64,000 nt of DNA from contig CAJNOJ010000007.1 in the NCBI GenBank assembly GCA_905250025.1, positions 62,001 through 126,000 on the forward strand. The letters run 5' to 3'. Each line of letters starts with the position of its first letter. Within the stretch, counting starts at the first letter, position 1. The notes below the pieces were generated by a model. That model was not told the DNA's origin. It saw nothing but the letters and a program-made list of their open reading frames with translations, and searched no databases. This document shows positions 36,806-48,332 of the stretch, one piece after another. This DNA is from Adineta ricciae. Lineage: Eukaryota; Rotifera; Eurotatoria; Adinetida; Adinetidae. A program made the translations under genes and the position numbers.

Positions 36806-38852
36806 ATGTTCCCTAATCAACAGTATCCACGTGCCGGAGGAGGACCAAATCCACCCTCTTATCCACAGCAACCACCATACAATCCTAGTGGAGCGTATCC
36901 ACAACAACAACCACCATTTGGTAACACGCCATCGTACGGTATTGCAGCGGGCTTAGGAGGGTATGGAAATAATCTACTGTTTAGCTTAAGTTAAACTTGT
37001 GTTATTGAAAAGTGGGGAAAACCCTGATCTATACATTTTTCAACTTTTTCGAATGCAAGCGTGTTTTAAAAAATGTTTATTCTGTTAGGTTTGCACGAAA
37101 TGAATACTCGTCTGAAGTAGCTCATCTTGTTTTTGGAAGCAGAGAATAAGAGAAATTCTGCATTTTTTCTATGGAAAAATTTCTAGTGTTTCATTTGCTA
37201 TTTTTTACAATCGAACGTATTATTTTTTAAATGATGTACTTTCAGTGTACGTACTCTTTTCTTGATTTTCATCGAAAAAAGACGAACAACGAGTATAATT
37301 GCTCGACTGCACAGAGAGAACACAATCATGATGTCTTTTCCTAAGAAATTTTATTTACCAATGAGATTGAACATCTAAGAAGATAACACGCATTTTTGAC
37401 TCATACAGTAAACTCTCATTGCAAATTTGTGTTCTAGAGGTTTTCAGCAAAACATGTCGACACCCTACGGTGGTAATCAAGGCGGCTACGGAGCAAATCC
37501 TTATGGACAAGGATCAAATCAGCCAGGAGCAAATCCTTATGGGCAAGGATCAAACCAACCAGGAGGAAATCCTTATGGACCAGGATCAAATCAATCAGGA
37601 GCCAATCCTTATGGACAGGGACCCAATCAGCAGGGAGGAAATCCGTACGGGCAAGGATCAAATCCCTATGGACAAGGACCGAATCAGCAAGGGGGTAGTC
37701 CGTATGGCCAGAGCAATTTTGGTATGCCAAGTGGACAAGCTGGTTCTGGTTATCCTTCTTCCGGTCAATCATCATTCGGCAATAGCCCATACAACCAAAA
37801 TCCCGGTTATTCAGGTAGTGGTCATCCGCCTTCACAAGGCGGCGGATACCCAGGTCAACAAGCACCATATCCATCGCAAGGCGGCTATCCTGCCGGTCCA
37901 CAAGGTGGTGGTTTTGGCGGACAAGGCTCGGGTCCTAATGCAGGCGGATTTATGTCGAACGATCAGCGAATGCAACGGTTGAATCAAGTTATTCAGCAGT
38001 ACGAAATTAATCAACAATTTGCTTCTCGTTTACAAGCACTTGGTAATTGCGAAATTGTTATCGTATGTGATGACTCGGGTAGTATGAACACACCGCTTCA
38101 GAATAGCAACCAAACGCGATGGGATGAATTGAAATCAGTACGTCAATACAAAGTTTTCTGAAGGAAAGACAATGCATAACTTTTCTCTATATCTAGCTCG
38201 TCATGATTGTCACTGACATTTGTGCAGTGATGGATTCCAATGGTGTTGATGTTTATTTCTTGAATCGTGACCCTGCACTTAATATCACTAATCCACAAAA
38301 TATGCGCCATGTGTTTAATTCACCTCCGCAAGGTCTAACACCATTGGTGCCAGCATTACGAAGAGTTCTTGCCGCGAAACGCAATCAAACATTTGAAAAG
38401 AAACTTTTAATTCTTGTTGCTACCGACGGGTATGTGATCAGACTGATTCACTTGACTAATTCCGTATATTTTCTTGCGAATGCAGTGCACCGACCAATGA
38501 ACAGGGCCAAGTAGATATCGGTTCATTAGAAGCTCTTCTCCGTAATGAACGTACTCCACAAACCTATGTAACATTCTTAGCGTGTACTGATGACTTGGAC
38601 GCTGTTAACTATCTATCAAATTGGGATAAAACAATGCCCAACATAGACGTGATCGATGATTATCGCTCGGAACGTGCTGAAATTCAACGAACACGTGGAG
38701 CTAATTTCCCATTTTCTTTTGGTGATTACATTGTCAAAGCTCTACTGGGTTCAATTGACCCTTGGTAAGGTTCTTCTCAGTCACTTGGATTCACTAACGC
38801 TGCTATCTCTTTTCATACTTTTAGGTTCGATGCACTGGATGAACGTGCTTAA
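36806..38852 (+). CDS. VWA-domain protein with N-terminal PGQ-rich tandem repeats
   Basis: Exons 36806-36960, 37438-38137, 38197-38429, 38486-38764 and 38825-38852 encode 464 residues. The first intron (477 bp) is long for this window. Residues 1-200 are Pro/Gly/Gln/Tyr-rich, including five to six 12-residue units of the type GANPYGQGSNQP. A von Willebrand factor A fold follows: strand CEIVIVCD, MIDAS motif D-D-S-G-S, strand LVMIVTDICAV, the GLTPLVPAL loop supplying the MIDAS Thr, and strand LLILVATDG with its Asp. The metal site therefore looks complete. No signal peptide or membrane segment is evident, so it is probably intracellular. The low-complexity half resembles prion-like or phase-separating tails, which is inference from composition. 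Similar Pro/Gln-rich VWA proteins of unknown role occur in protists and fungi. Confidence 0.85.
36961..37437 (+). other. Long intron in the VWA gene
   Basis: 477-bp GT-AG intron, AT-rich, 8-9 times longer than the window's usual intron. No ORF or repeat seen inside. It separates two exons encoding the same kind of Pro/Gly/Gln-rich sequence. Confidence 0.7.
37490..37711 (+). repeat. 36-bp coding tandem repeat (GANPYGQGSNQP)
   Basis: Four full 36-bp units at 37490-37525, 37526-37561, 37562-37597 and 37598-37633, then shortened units to 37711. DNA identity between units is high, so the array is young and probably length-polymorphic. Confidence 0.9.
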
Positions 38853-40094
38853 GCAAACGCTATCGACATCGAAAAGATACTAACTATAATTTTTCTTCCC
38901 GAACAGCTTGTGTATAGATGACAACTATTCGCTTTGAAATAACAATTAATCAGGCTTTTCAATTTAATTGTAAAAAATAACAACTAACTCTTGATAGAGG
39001 ATGAAAATAAAGATTCTTACGCTTATCAAAACATATACTTGTCTGTGCCCAACAATTACCGAAATTAAAGAACAAATAAAAACTCTTTGCATAGAAATCG
39101 TTTTGCACACTATTGAGCAGGGCTAGAAACGAGCCTAGAAATCAGGACAGATCTGGCCCGACTACTATAAAAACCTACTGAAAGAAATATTCATAGGAAT
39201 TCTTTGGCAGCACAATTGAGTACATGAAAGCATTTTTTGAGTAGCGCTATCTAGGAAGAGTAACAAGTAAAAACAAAACGTTTTTACTCCTAATAGTTGC
39301 ATCTTTTGTGGGATATGATTATTTATTATTTCATCGCGTACAAACCCGTATTTCACTAAAGAAAACAATGATCTTTGGAAGAATAAGAAGTACAACATTT
39401 GGGCTCAATTGATTAGGACTCAAGGGTCTTTTGCCTCTGACTGAATAGATTTTAATTTCTATTTGTCCAAAAAGATTTTTCTTTTCAGGAAAAGACGCGT
39501 TTTGATGCCTTGAAATTGTTTTAAAAAACAACATTATCGCTTCAACGTTTGCTAGTTAAAACGACTTATTTTCAGCTGTTTATCTACTTGAGTGATTGTA
39601 TTGCTGATCGATTTCGACTCCTGCCATCCAGTGCTGTATCAATATACGAAGTAATCTCATCATAAATATTTTCTAGGGCTTTTATTATCAATAATTGTGT
39701 AAGACAATTACTTTTCTCAATGATCAATAAATCAATGTTTTCATCTTATCTTTTAACACATCCACATACGCAGAAAAGCGTAAGAACTCATTTTCATACT
39801 ATACCTAGACTGTAAGAACCAACATCATTATCCTGAATAGAAACGAAAATGTCACTCACTTTTTCACCAAAGGATTATTTAATATTCATAGCTAATGACA
39901 TTAGATGCATATCTTATCTTCGTCTTTCGTACTTGAGATTAGCATTTGGGTAAAGTAAAATAGAGAATCAGCGACAACACACCTGTCTCTTTAGATGTTT
40001 GGATTCTGTCTGTAATTTTGGTTGCGATAAGAAGACTCACGAGTGTATTTTATATTTTCTCTACCTATCGCTTTTGTCGTAAAAACAGAGCAAC
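38853..40094. other. Non-coding spacer between VWA and gamma-glutamyltransferase genes
   Basis: 1.24 kb with only short ORFs lacking coding character. Poly(A) signals for the VWA gene lie at 39006-39011 and near 39075. Nothing else recognised. Confidence 0.55.
39006..39011 (+). terminator. Poly(A) signal of the VWA gene
   Basis: AATAAA about 150 bases after the stop codon; a second one lies near 39075. Confidence 0.55.
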
Positions 40095-42533
40095 ATGGTC
40101 AGTCTTGGAGGTCTGTTTGCAAATAGGTGAGTGAGAAATAAATTTAATAAGAAAAAGCCTTTGTTACATTTTGTTAATCAACGAGTTTGATATTCATTTA
40201 GACGGCGAACGTTAACCGTTGTTCTGGTTATTGCATCTATATTTGTTGCATCAGGTGTTATTGTCGGTCTGTTTTTAGGTTTAAGAAAGCGTAAGTGTTA
40301 TCTGTGATCTTATACTCACTCTTAGTTTTGTCTTATAGCTTTTCCTGATACTGACGAGTCGGTATGCGGCTCGAGTCATGAGACTTATGTTATAAATGGT
40401 TCATCTATATTGGGTAAATACAAGCAAGCAGCTGTAGCTGTTGATAATGCGGATTGTTCGAGAATTGGACGAGAAATTTTGCAAAAGGGCGGCAAAACCA
40501 TGGATGCTGCACTTGCTGCAGCCATATGTAACGGTGTTTTGAATGCACACTCAATGGGTATTGGTGGTGGATGTGTGATAACAGTGTATTCGAAGTAGGA
40601 AAAATCTTGCTGAACTGCAATCTTCTTTTCGATATTTTATTCATAGGAAAGAGAATAAAGCATATAGTATCGTTGGAGTAAGTTGAAGATAATTACGTAA
40701 TTGATCTTTTCACGGTTCGAATGGATGCTTTGGTTTCAGAGAGAACGAGCACCACTCGCTGCTAATTCAACCATGTTTGTTGGTAGAGAAAATATGTCTG
40801 AAGCTGGTAAAATTTTATTGTAAGAAATATTCGCCGTACTTGAATTGTCTTTTCTAGGTGGATTGGCTATAGGCGTACCAGGAGAAATACGTGCGTACGA
40901 ATATGCGCATAAAAACTTCGGTGGAGGTGTATCTTGGAAAGAGCTATTTGAGCCAACCATTCAGTTATGTCGAAATGGTTTTCTGATTAGTACAGCACAA
41001 GGTTCAGCTATTCAACAATCATCACGTGTCATTCTCGCCGACAATGCATTGAGGTTTTTGCCTCTCATAGATGTCCACTAGAAATATATTCGGTATTCTT
41101 GTTCTATCCTAGGGCGGTATTTGTAAAAAATGCGACTACCAACGAACTATACAAAGCTGGCGATTATCTGAAAAGACCAAGACTAGCTAATACATTAGAA
41201 ATTATTGCTAATCAAGGTCCGGATGCTTTTTATACCGGTGTTCTAGCTGACAAAATTGTCAAGGAAGTACGAGACAGAGGTGGAATCTTTACGAAAGAGG
41301 ATCTAGCAACCTATGCAGTCGATGTTCGTGATGCGTTGAGCGTCGATCTTAATGGTACATACACTGCCTATACAACACATGCGCCAACAAGTGGACCAAT
41401 CCTGACTTTTATTCTCAATATCCTCCAAGGTAATAAACGGATTGAGTTGAAAACGATAATGTCACTTTTTGTTATCAAGGTTACGACCTATATGAAGGGA
41501 GCGTCGATCGATCGTCGCCCTCTCCATTATTTTATCACCGTCTTATCGAGGCATTTAAATTTGCTTATGCCAAGAGAAGTGAACTGGGTGACCCATTGAA
41601 AATCAATATTACTGAGGTAAGAACCAACCAAATTCTCAATATAACTTAAAACCACGAATTTCTATTTAGCTCGTTCGTAATTTAACATCAAAAGATTATG
41701 CCGACAGTATACGTGCAAAAATCGAGTTCGTTCAGATAGCATTCGTAAATGTCTTCAATAAAACGTTTCTATTTAGTGATTCTAAGACGTTCGGTTTTCA
41801 GTATTACGGTGGAACTTGGCTCGATAGACTAACTATCGGAACGGCTCATCTATCTGTTCTTGGACTCGATGGTGATGCTGTTGCGTTAACATCCACTGTA
41901 AATCTTTAGTATGAACTATTTCAAATTCTACAACTAGCAAACTTGTTTTGTTTTTGCTTTCTTAGTTACGGTTCGAAAGTTCTTGGGCCTGAAACTGATA
42001 TTGTTTACAATGATGAGATGGATGATTTCTCTACTCCAAATACTACGAACTATTTCGGTGTACCAGCAAGTCCTGCTAATTACATTGAAGCAGGAAAACG
42101 GCCTGTGTCCTCAATGGCGCCATTGATCATCATCGACAAACGCAACCAACAAATTCAACAAGTTCTGGGCGCTAGTGGTGGTACAAGAATAACTACGAGT
42201 ATTGCACAAGTTGCTCTGCTGAATTTATGGTTTAACGAGGACATTAAAAAAGCAATTGATTCCCCGCGCCTTCATTCACAATTACTGCCACAAGAAGTGA
42301 TAGCTGAGCGTGGTTTTGACTATGTAAAACTATTATTTCTCTGCATATTTATTCTGAAATTGAATTCTATGTTGTAGGATATTTTACAAAAGTTAAAGCA
42401 ACGCGGACACAATATAACATGCGGCGCGTTTGGTGGTTCCACAATTCAAGGTATCGAATGGCGTGAAGAAGCCAAGCAGTACTGGGCCAACTGTGATATA
42501 CGCAAAGGTGGCGCACCCGATGGAATTAATTGA
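40095..42533 (+). CDS. Gamma-glutamyltransferase, membrane anchored
   Basis: Twelve exons: 40095-40126, 40202-40290, 40339-40594, 40647-40677, 40740-40806, 40858-41053, 41113-41429, 41480-41616, 41670-41725, 41777-41908, 41966-42323, 42378-42533; 608 residues. A short cytosolic tail is followed by a signal anchor (about residues 15-35, VVLVIASIFVASGVIVGLFL), as in animal GGT1. Family blocks: GGKTMDAALAAAICNGVLNAHSMGIGGG, GEIRAYEYAH, GGxFTKEDLATY, then IGTAHLSV where Thr416 is the predicted self-cleavage and catalytic nucleophile, TSTVNLYYGS, PVSSMAPLIII and ASGGTRITT. The enzyme cleaves extracellular glutathione and transfers gamma-glutamyl groups. Three Asn-x-Thr sites (NGT, NAT, NIT) fit an extracellular domain. 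The donor at 41726 is the GTTCGT type. Convergent with TPR-ART B at 93 bp. Confidence 0.93.
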
Positions 42534-42626
42534 AAAAAATTCTCTTTTTTGAATTTCATTTTGGATTAAATTTTGCTTTTAAAACAGAAAACACTTATAT
42601 ACATAATTCGTATTATAGAAATCATT

Positions 42627-44741
42627 TTAATGTTTGAGTTTCTTCGAAATTCTTTGAATATCATTTATAATTCGAACATTTTCAGGGTATGTCGGTGGAA
42701 AATTGTGTCGATAAATGGCAGCTGCTTTCTCAAAATGAGTTAATGCTTGTTGATATGCGTGCATGTCTTCGTAAACACACGCCATATTGCTCAATGTTGA
42801 TGCAATCGATGGATGCTTCGAAGAAAAACATTTCGTTTTAATTTTCAAAGCGATTTCATAATGCTCTAAAGCGAGATTGTACTTTTCAAGATACCGATAG
42901 ACACTTCCGATGTTGTTATGCGTATGTCCTAGACAAAGATGATCGACCGGGAAGTGCTTTTCCATGATTTTCAACGCTCTCTCGTGATATTCAAGTGTTT
43001 TTTCGTAGTTTTTCTCTTCGCCATAGATACAGCCAATATTGTTCAGGCACATGGCGATTTTCGGATGATCATTATTATAAGCTTGGGACCAAATTTGCAA
43101 GGCTTTCTCATACAACTCGAGTGCCTGCTGTGATTGTCCTTGCTTGCGTTCAATATCAGCAATACTATTGTAACTATCAGCAATACTCGGATTGTTTTCT
43201 GAATAGATTTGTTTTTTGATCGCTAGAGATCTTTCATGCCATTGAGAACTTAGTTGATAATCATCTTTTTCATTGAAAATGTTACCTAATGCATAATAAC
43301 ATTCTGCTAGATTCTCCAGATCGTCAGCAGGTAATTCGGTTAATAAACGAGAATAGTATTTCTCTGCTTCGTTGAATTTTCCTATTCGACATAGAACATC
43401 ACCAAATGATAAAATGGTCACTTGTTCATCTTTGAAAGGCTTAAGTATTGGTTTCAGCTGAGGATCATTATCAGAACATAATGTTAATCGTATGGATACC
43501 ATTCTATCATGATTAGAATTGATTTCATCGATACGAAATATCGAACCGATTAGGAAGAAGATTTCATCATCTTGATTCGAATAACTTAAATTTTTCATGT
43601 TACAAAACGGAGGTACTCCATCAAGAGAATGATTCGCATCGATTTCGAAGAGAGCGAGTTCAACTTCATCTGAATCCGGTAAGTTCTTCAACGCTCTTTG
43701 ACGATTCGAATACGTGCAAAGAAAAACATTCATCGAGATAAATCCGCCCATCGCATTCTTTATTGATTGTAAATCATCGCGTGATACACATTGGCCATGG
43801 TAAGCTTTCACCGTAGATGAACATCGATTCATTTCCATTTGATTTTTGATATCGCGGAAGAAAAATCGGAATAAATACAACATTTCAAGTGTTTGTTCGC
43901 GTATTGCTTTGTTGAATAAACGGGTCAGGCAACAGTCCATTGTGTACCATGCAAGTGCTTGGTTGGATGTATAAGTCTTTTCGAAATCATCGAGGATAAC
44001 TAATTCCGCTTGATCTCCTCTGTATAGATCCTTACATAGAGTAATTAACTGATGTCTATCTGTTGTGTTCGATTTCATTTGAAATAAACAGTCGAAGAAG
44101 AATTTCGAATGAAGAAAACGGTTGTGCATGTCGACTGATTTAGCCGATTGTTCGTCACTCGATGGCTTTTTATACAGATTAAACGACCATGATCCATCAG
44201 TTTCGAAAGCATTGCGTCGTGTTCGATCGGATTTAATTTGAACAACTAACTCATCCAGATTGGTAATAACACGCTTGATCTGAAACGAATAATATCTGTT
44301 CAAACTCAATTTTCTTTGGCAAACTTTACTTACCTTCGGATACTTTTGTGCCCACATTTCATTCTTCTGTTTATCCATACAATAGACATAAATCGAGAGG
44401 ACTTGCTTTAGACGATGAATGCGCGGAAGTATTTCTCGACCTAGCCGACCACTGACAACCAGTAGAATTCGGTTTTGTTTCGGTATATGTCGAATGTAGT
44501 TAAAACAATCATTCGTGTTCTCAAATGCTTTGAAGTTATCGATCAAAGTTCGAAGTTGCTGTTGAACATTAATGTTTTCCGACGTCGCATTAACGGATGC
44601 ATCGAGCCACACAAGCGAATGGATGTCAACATTATGCTCATCGGTAAGAACAGATTTTCTTACAGATGCGCCCATGAATTTAAAAATATCTAAAAGAAAA
44701 CTAGACAAGAACATTCTTTCCTTCTTTCTTTTTTGATTCAT
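42627..44741 (-). CDS. TPR-ART B: ART-like domain with altered catalytic residues plus TPRs
   Basis: Exons on the minus strand 44334-44741 and 42627-44279 encode 686 residues. The 54-bp intron has no stop and is a multiple of three, so it could also be retained. The start may instead be the ATG at 44675 (MGASVRKS), because a TTTTAG acceptor-like site lies between. The N-terminal domain shares SLVWLDASVN, VSGRLGR, PRIHRLKQVLSIYVYC and WAQKYPK with TPR-ART C. In the ART region the nucleotide-binding Arg is His (YHGQ, His297), the STS motif reads CTY (324-326), and only the last acidic residue is kept (D373-D-E375). It is probably catalytically weak or dead, serving as a binder. Six kinesin-light-chain-type TPRs with 42-residue period follow (ADSYNSIADIERKQG and similar). 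Tandem with C on the same strand. Confidence 0.88.
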   Translation of the reverse strand: MNQKRKKERMFLSSFLLDIFKFMGASVRKSVLTDEHNVDIHSLVWLDASVNATSENINVQQQLRTLIDNFKAFENTNDCFNYIRHIPKQNRILLVVSGRLGREILPRIHRLKQVLSIYVYCMDKQKNEMWAQKYPKVSKVCQRKLSLNRYYSFQIKRVITNLDELVVQIKSDRTRRNAFETDGSWSFNLYKKPSSDEQSAKSVDMHNRFLHSKFFFDCLFQMKSNTTDRHQLITLCKDLYRGDQAELVILDDFEKTYTSNQALAWYTMDCCLTRLFNKAIREQTLEMLYLFRFFFRDIKNQMEMNRCSSTVKAYHGQCVSRDDLQSIKNAMGGFISMNVFLCTYSNRQRALKNLPDSDEVELALFEIDANHSLDGVPPFCNMKNLSYSNQDDEIFFLIGSIFRIDEINSNHDRMVSIRLTLCSDNDPQLKPILKPFKDEQVTILSFGDVLCRIGKFNEAEKYYSRLLTELPADDLENLAECYYALGNIFNEKDDYQLSSQWHERSLAIKKQIYSENNPSIADSYNSIADIERKQGQSQQALELYEKALQIWSQAYNNDHPKIAMCLNNIGCIYGEEKNYEKTLEYHERALKIMEKHFPVDHLCLGHTHNNIGSVYRYLEKYNLALEHYEIALKIKTKCFSSKHPSIASTLSNMACVYEDMHAYQQALTHFEKAAAIYRHNFPPTYPENVRIINDIQRISKKLKH

Positions 44742-45001
44742 TAGGCATAATATTTATAAGCAAAAAATGAATGAAACTACATATATGATCGTATCAAAGT
44801 GTATTTCGAACATCGTATACCTAATGAAGAGAAACTAGTGAGTCATCGTCGTCCTTATTATTGCTATTTTGTACTTTTGATTTATTACATACGTCTAATA
44901 TCGATAGGAATCAAAGGACATTAGTAATAGTGGGTAAAAATGAGATGACAAGAAATGATGTGCCTTTTTGCTCGTTCTACGTACATCTACTCTCTTATCT
45001 G
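44742..45001. other. Spacer between tandem TPR-ART genes
   Basis: 260 bp with no coding signal; promoter of B and 3' UTR of C on the minus strand. Confidence 0.4.
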
Positions 45002-47034
45002 TTAAAGTTTTGACGATATTCGTCGAATATGCCGTTCAATTTCGATGACATCAGCATGAGTCGAAGAAAGTGTTTGTCGGTAAATAACACCTGTTTTTTC
45101 ATAGAACGACAGTGCTTTCTCAAATTCATTTTTGTGTTCGCAGATCAAGCCAAGTCCGCAATAGCTAACAGCGACTTCGAGATGCAATGGTGAAAGTGTT
45201 CTCTGTAGATTTTCAAGTGCTTTCTCATAACATTCAAAAGCTAGATCGTACTGATTGAGGCAAGCATAGATAATGGCAACATTATTGTAAGCTATACCAA
45301 CATCAGGATTATCGTCGGATGGCTGTTTTTGTTGAATTGCCAAAGCTTTCTTATAACAACTTAGCGCATCTTTGTAATCTTCTTGTTTCTGATAAATTCC
45401 ACCAAGTTTTGTGTAACACATCGCTACACGTACATGATTTTCGTCATACACTTGTAAACTAACATTTAATGCTCGTAGATACGCTGCTAGTGCTTGTTTA
45501 TAATCCGATTTTTGTAAATGAATCTCACCAATGTGTTTGTAACTCTCCGCCAAACTGATATCATTTTCACTTAAATTTTTTACTTTGATTTCCAACGATG
45601 TTTTGTGCCAATCTAAACTGACATCATACATCTTTCTTTCTTCCGCGATAATACCTAATGCAAAATAGCAATCAGCAAGATGACAGGGCTGATCGACGTA
45701 TTCGTTTATTAACTGAACGAAGAATTTCTCAGCGTCCGCGAGTCGGTTTAACTTTATTAGAAGATTTCCGAACGCTATCAAATTGATTTTGTCATCGAGA
45801 TAATACGGTTTGAAGATTTCTTTCAGTTGCTTTTCATCTTCATCAGCACACGATGTTAACCGTACAATCCACAGTCCATCAGCTTCCTGGTGAAGTTCAG
45901 TTAAACGAAAGACTGATCCGATAGTGAATAAAACTTCTTCGGTTTGTCGAAAACAGGTATTCGATTCAATAAAGCAGAATGGTTTGCTTAACATATGATT
46001 TGGATCAGCATCGATTTCAAACATAACTCGTTCTAGGTCATTAGAAGATTGATTGAGAAACATTAAGACTAATTCCCGACAGATACTTGTCGAGAAGAAC
46101 GTATTGATTGAAATGAAATGATTAATCGAATTATATATCTCAGTGAGCTCGCTTTTAGTCAACAATTGACTTCGATAGACTCGTACGGGCGAAGTGCATT
46201 TCTTACTTTCGATTATTTGATGAACATCTTGAAGAAAGAATCGAAAGGAAAGTAATAATTTGAGATTTTGTTGACGAATAGCTCGTTTTAAAACTCGATA
46301 TATACAAGAATCTCTCATGTACCAATCCAGAGCTTGATTTGCTGAATAATTCTGTTCGAAGGCTTGCAGAAGTTTCAATTCGGCATCAATGTCATAATAT
46401 TTTTCTTTTAAAAGATTAACTAGTTGACTTTTGTCGTTTTGAATAGGTAACAAATGAGAAAGCAGAACGTTGGTTAATAATTGTGAAGCAATAAAGTCAT
46501 GTTGTTGAGAAGATACACTGAATGGTAAAATTTCGTTGACTTCATTTTCACTTCGTTTTGAACGTTCTTCTTGGATTTTTTCAATTAACTTCGGAAAGCT
46601 GGTAATGATCTCTTTGACCTTAATTAAAGCAGCAAGATGATTCAGCTTCTCGCGTTAGTTAATCATACCTTTGTATAACCTACAGCCCATTGCTCATTTA
46701 TGGTTTTATCTAGACAATAGACGTAAATCGAAGAAACTTGTCGTAAGTGATGAATACGTGGTGTCAATATTCGACCTAGCCGACCACTCACAATAAAAAT
46801 AAGTCGCTCATCGATGGGAGTCGCTCGAATGTATTCTTCACATCTGTCAACATTATCGAATGTTTTCAGATGACCAATCGACGAGCGAAATAAATTTTGA
46901 CCATGAATATTCTCTTGCGTTGTATTTACAGAATTGTCAAGCCATAGCACCGAAAATGAATCGAATTCATCGGTAGCGTTTCGTATGATCGATTTATTTA
47001 TCGAATCGATTAATTCATAGTACTTTTTTAGCAT
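45002..47034 (-). CDS. TPR-ART C: ADP-ribosyltransferase-like protein with TPRs
   Basis: Exons on the minus strand 46669-47034 and 45002-46618 encode 660 residues. The 50-bp intron sits at the same place as in TPR-ART B (after the GYTK / KYPK block), showing common descent. The N-terminal domain has VLWLDNSVN, FIVSGRLGR, PRIHHLRQVSSIYVYC. The ART region keeps YRSQ (Arg271), STS (298-300) and the catalytic-position Glu350 in TEEVLF, but the upstream ExE glutamate is Thr348. In characterised ART enzymes loss of that first Glu changes arginine transfer to NAD-glycohydrolase or other acceptor use, so the activity is uncertain. Six TPRs follow (HVRVAMCYTKLGGIY, PDVGIAYNNVAIIY). No signal peptide is visible. 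Confidence 0.88.
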
Positions 47035-48332
47035 GGGTAACTGTTTACTCTAAAACACTGTAATCACGAGTATGGAGGAAGAACAAAATAATAACGTCAT
47101 TCATGTGTGCGAGAATATCGTGCTATTACGTTGAATGTGAGTATTTGTTTTCTTGCTTGATGACTAAATCAAAACCTTAGTCGGAGGTGGAGTTATATGA
47201 ACAAAGAGAACGACGGGATGTGTTGGCGAGAGATATGTACGCATGTCAACATGTGTAGGATTTACAATAGAATGCTGGATGATCACGAAGATATTGTATT
47301 GCGTCATATCAAAAAGCGGTCTTTGCAAGTTTCTATTTTTAATACTTATTGAATACATGGATACTTTCCGACAACGTCAGAGGTCGAGTCATCCTTTACG
47401 AAAAATACAACGGATGTCGTCAAATTAATACGGTTTTCCTGCAAAATTTGCAGGAGCAAATTTTTTTACAGCAGAATTTTACAAGAAATTCTTCCTTCCG
47501 GTGTCTACAGATATCGGAGAGAGAGAGAGAAACAGGAAGTTCAGCTCATTTCGCATTTTATAGAAAGTTATTCACATATGCAAACTTATTTCTAAGATTG
47601 TTGCTTCATTTCACAGCCTAGTCATCATTTGCTTCAAATATTCACTTGTACATAATCAATATACATGGAAGTGACTTTTATTGAGAACTCAAAGTGAAAA
47701 AGTAGGAGTCCGTATTATACTTAGCAAATGTTATACTTAAAATAGCTCGAATGAAAAAAACCTAGCAACTCAGCTAATTCAATCAAGTTGAAAGGCAACA
47801 GATACGCGAGAAGTTAAGAATTTAAAATAATGCTTTGTCATATTTTCATCATGAACTGCGAATTGACGCATTCGCAGTCTAAAGCCCACGCTGGTTTTGC
47901 GTATTTCATGCTTGCTATCTGCATTTTCAAAGAATATAGACACAGAGCAAGTCAGACCTATAAAAGATGTTAAAATGTTCCTTCATTCAATTATGAAACG
48001 TTCATCGACAGTGATGCGTTAGAAAGCGATCTTTTTCAAACTGTGTCCTGCACCATCTTACTTTTCCATCGAGATTAGGTTATGGTATCGATGAGGAATG
48101 AAATGCCTGCATGCATGTAAAAATCTCTTGTTTCTTAACTTCTTCGCAAGCAAAAAACGTTTTGAGCATTGAGAGTGTGTAAAATTATGACTGCCACGCT
48201 GTGGATAATTATATTCTTTTTTTTTTAATTTTCCTTTCCAGCATGAAGAAGTTTTCCGGCAAAGTTCAAGTATAAAATATAAAATAAGCATCGTTTGTTG
48301 TTGTTCTAGACATAATAACACCATTTAACATA
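47035..48332. other. Non-coding spacer upstream of the secreted-protein gene
   Basis: 1.3 kb with short ORFs of no coding character. A near-perfect inverted repeat (CCTGCAAA...TTTGCAGG) lies near 47439-47455 and a GA run near 47517. It separates divergent genes, so promoters for both should lie here. Confidence 0.5.

Noticed and set aside
39165..39534. Minus-strand ORFs between the VWA and gamma-glutamyltransferase genes
   Set aside because: Short, overlapping in different frames, no domain or splice support.
47439..47455. Inverted repeat CCTGCAAA / TTTGCAGG as a transposon end or hairpin RNA
   Set aside because: Single isolated 8-bp arms with no target-site duplication, no transposase and no partner repeat nearby.
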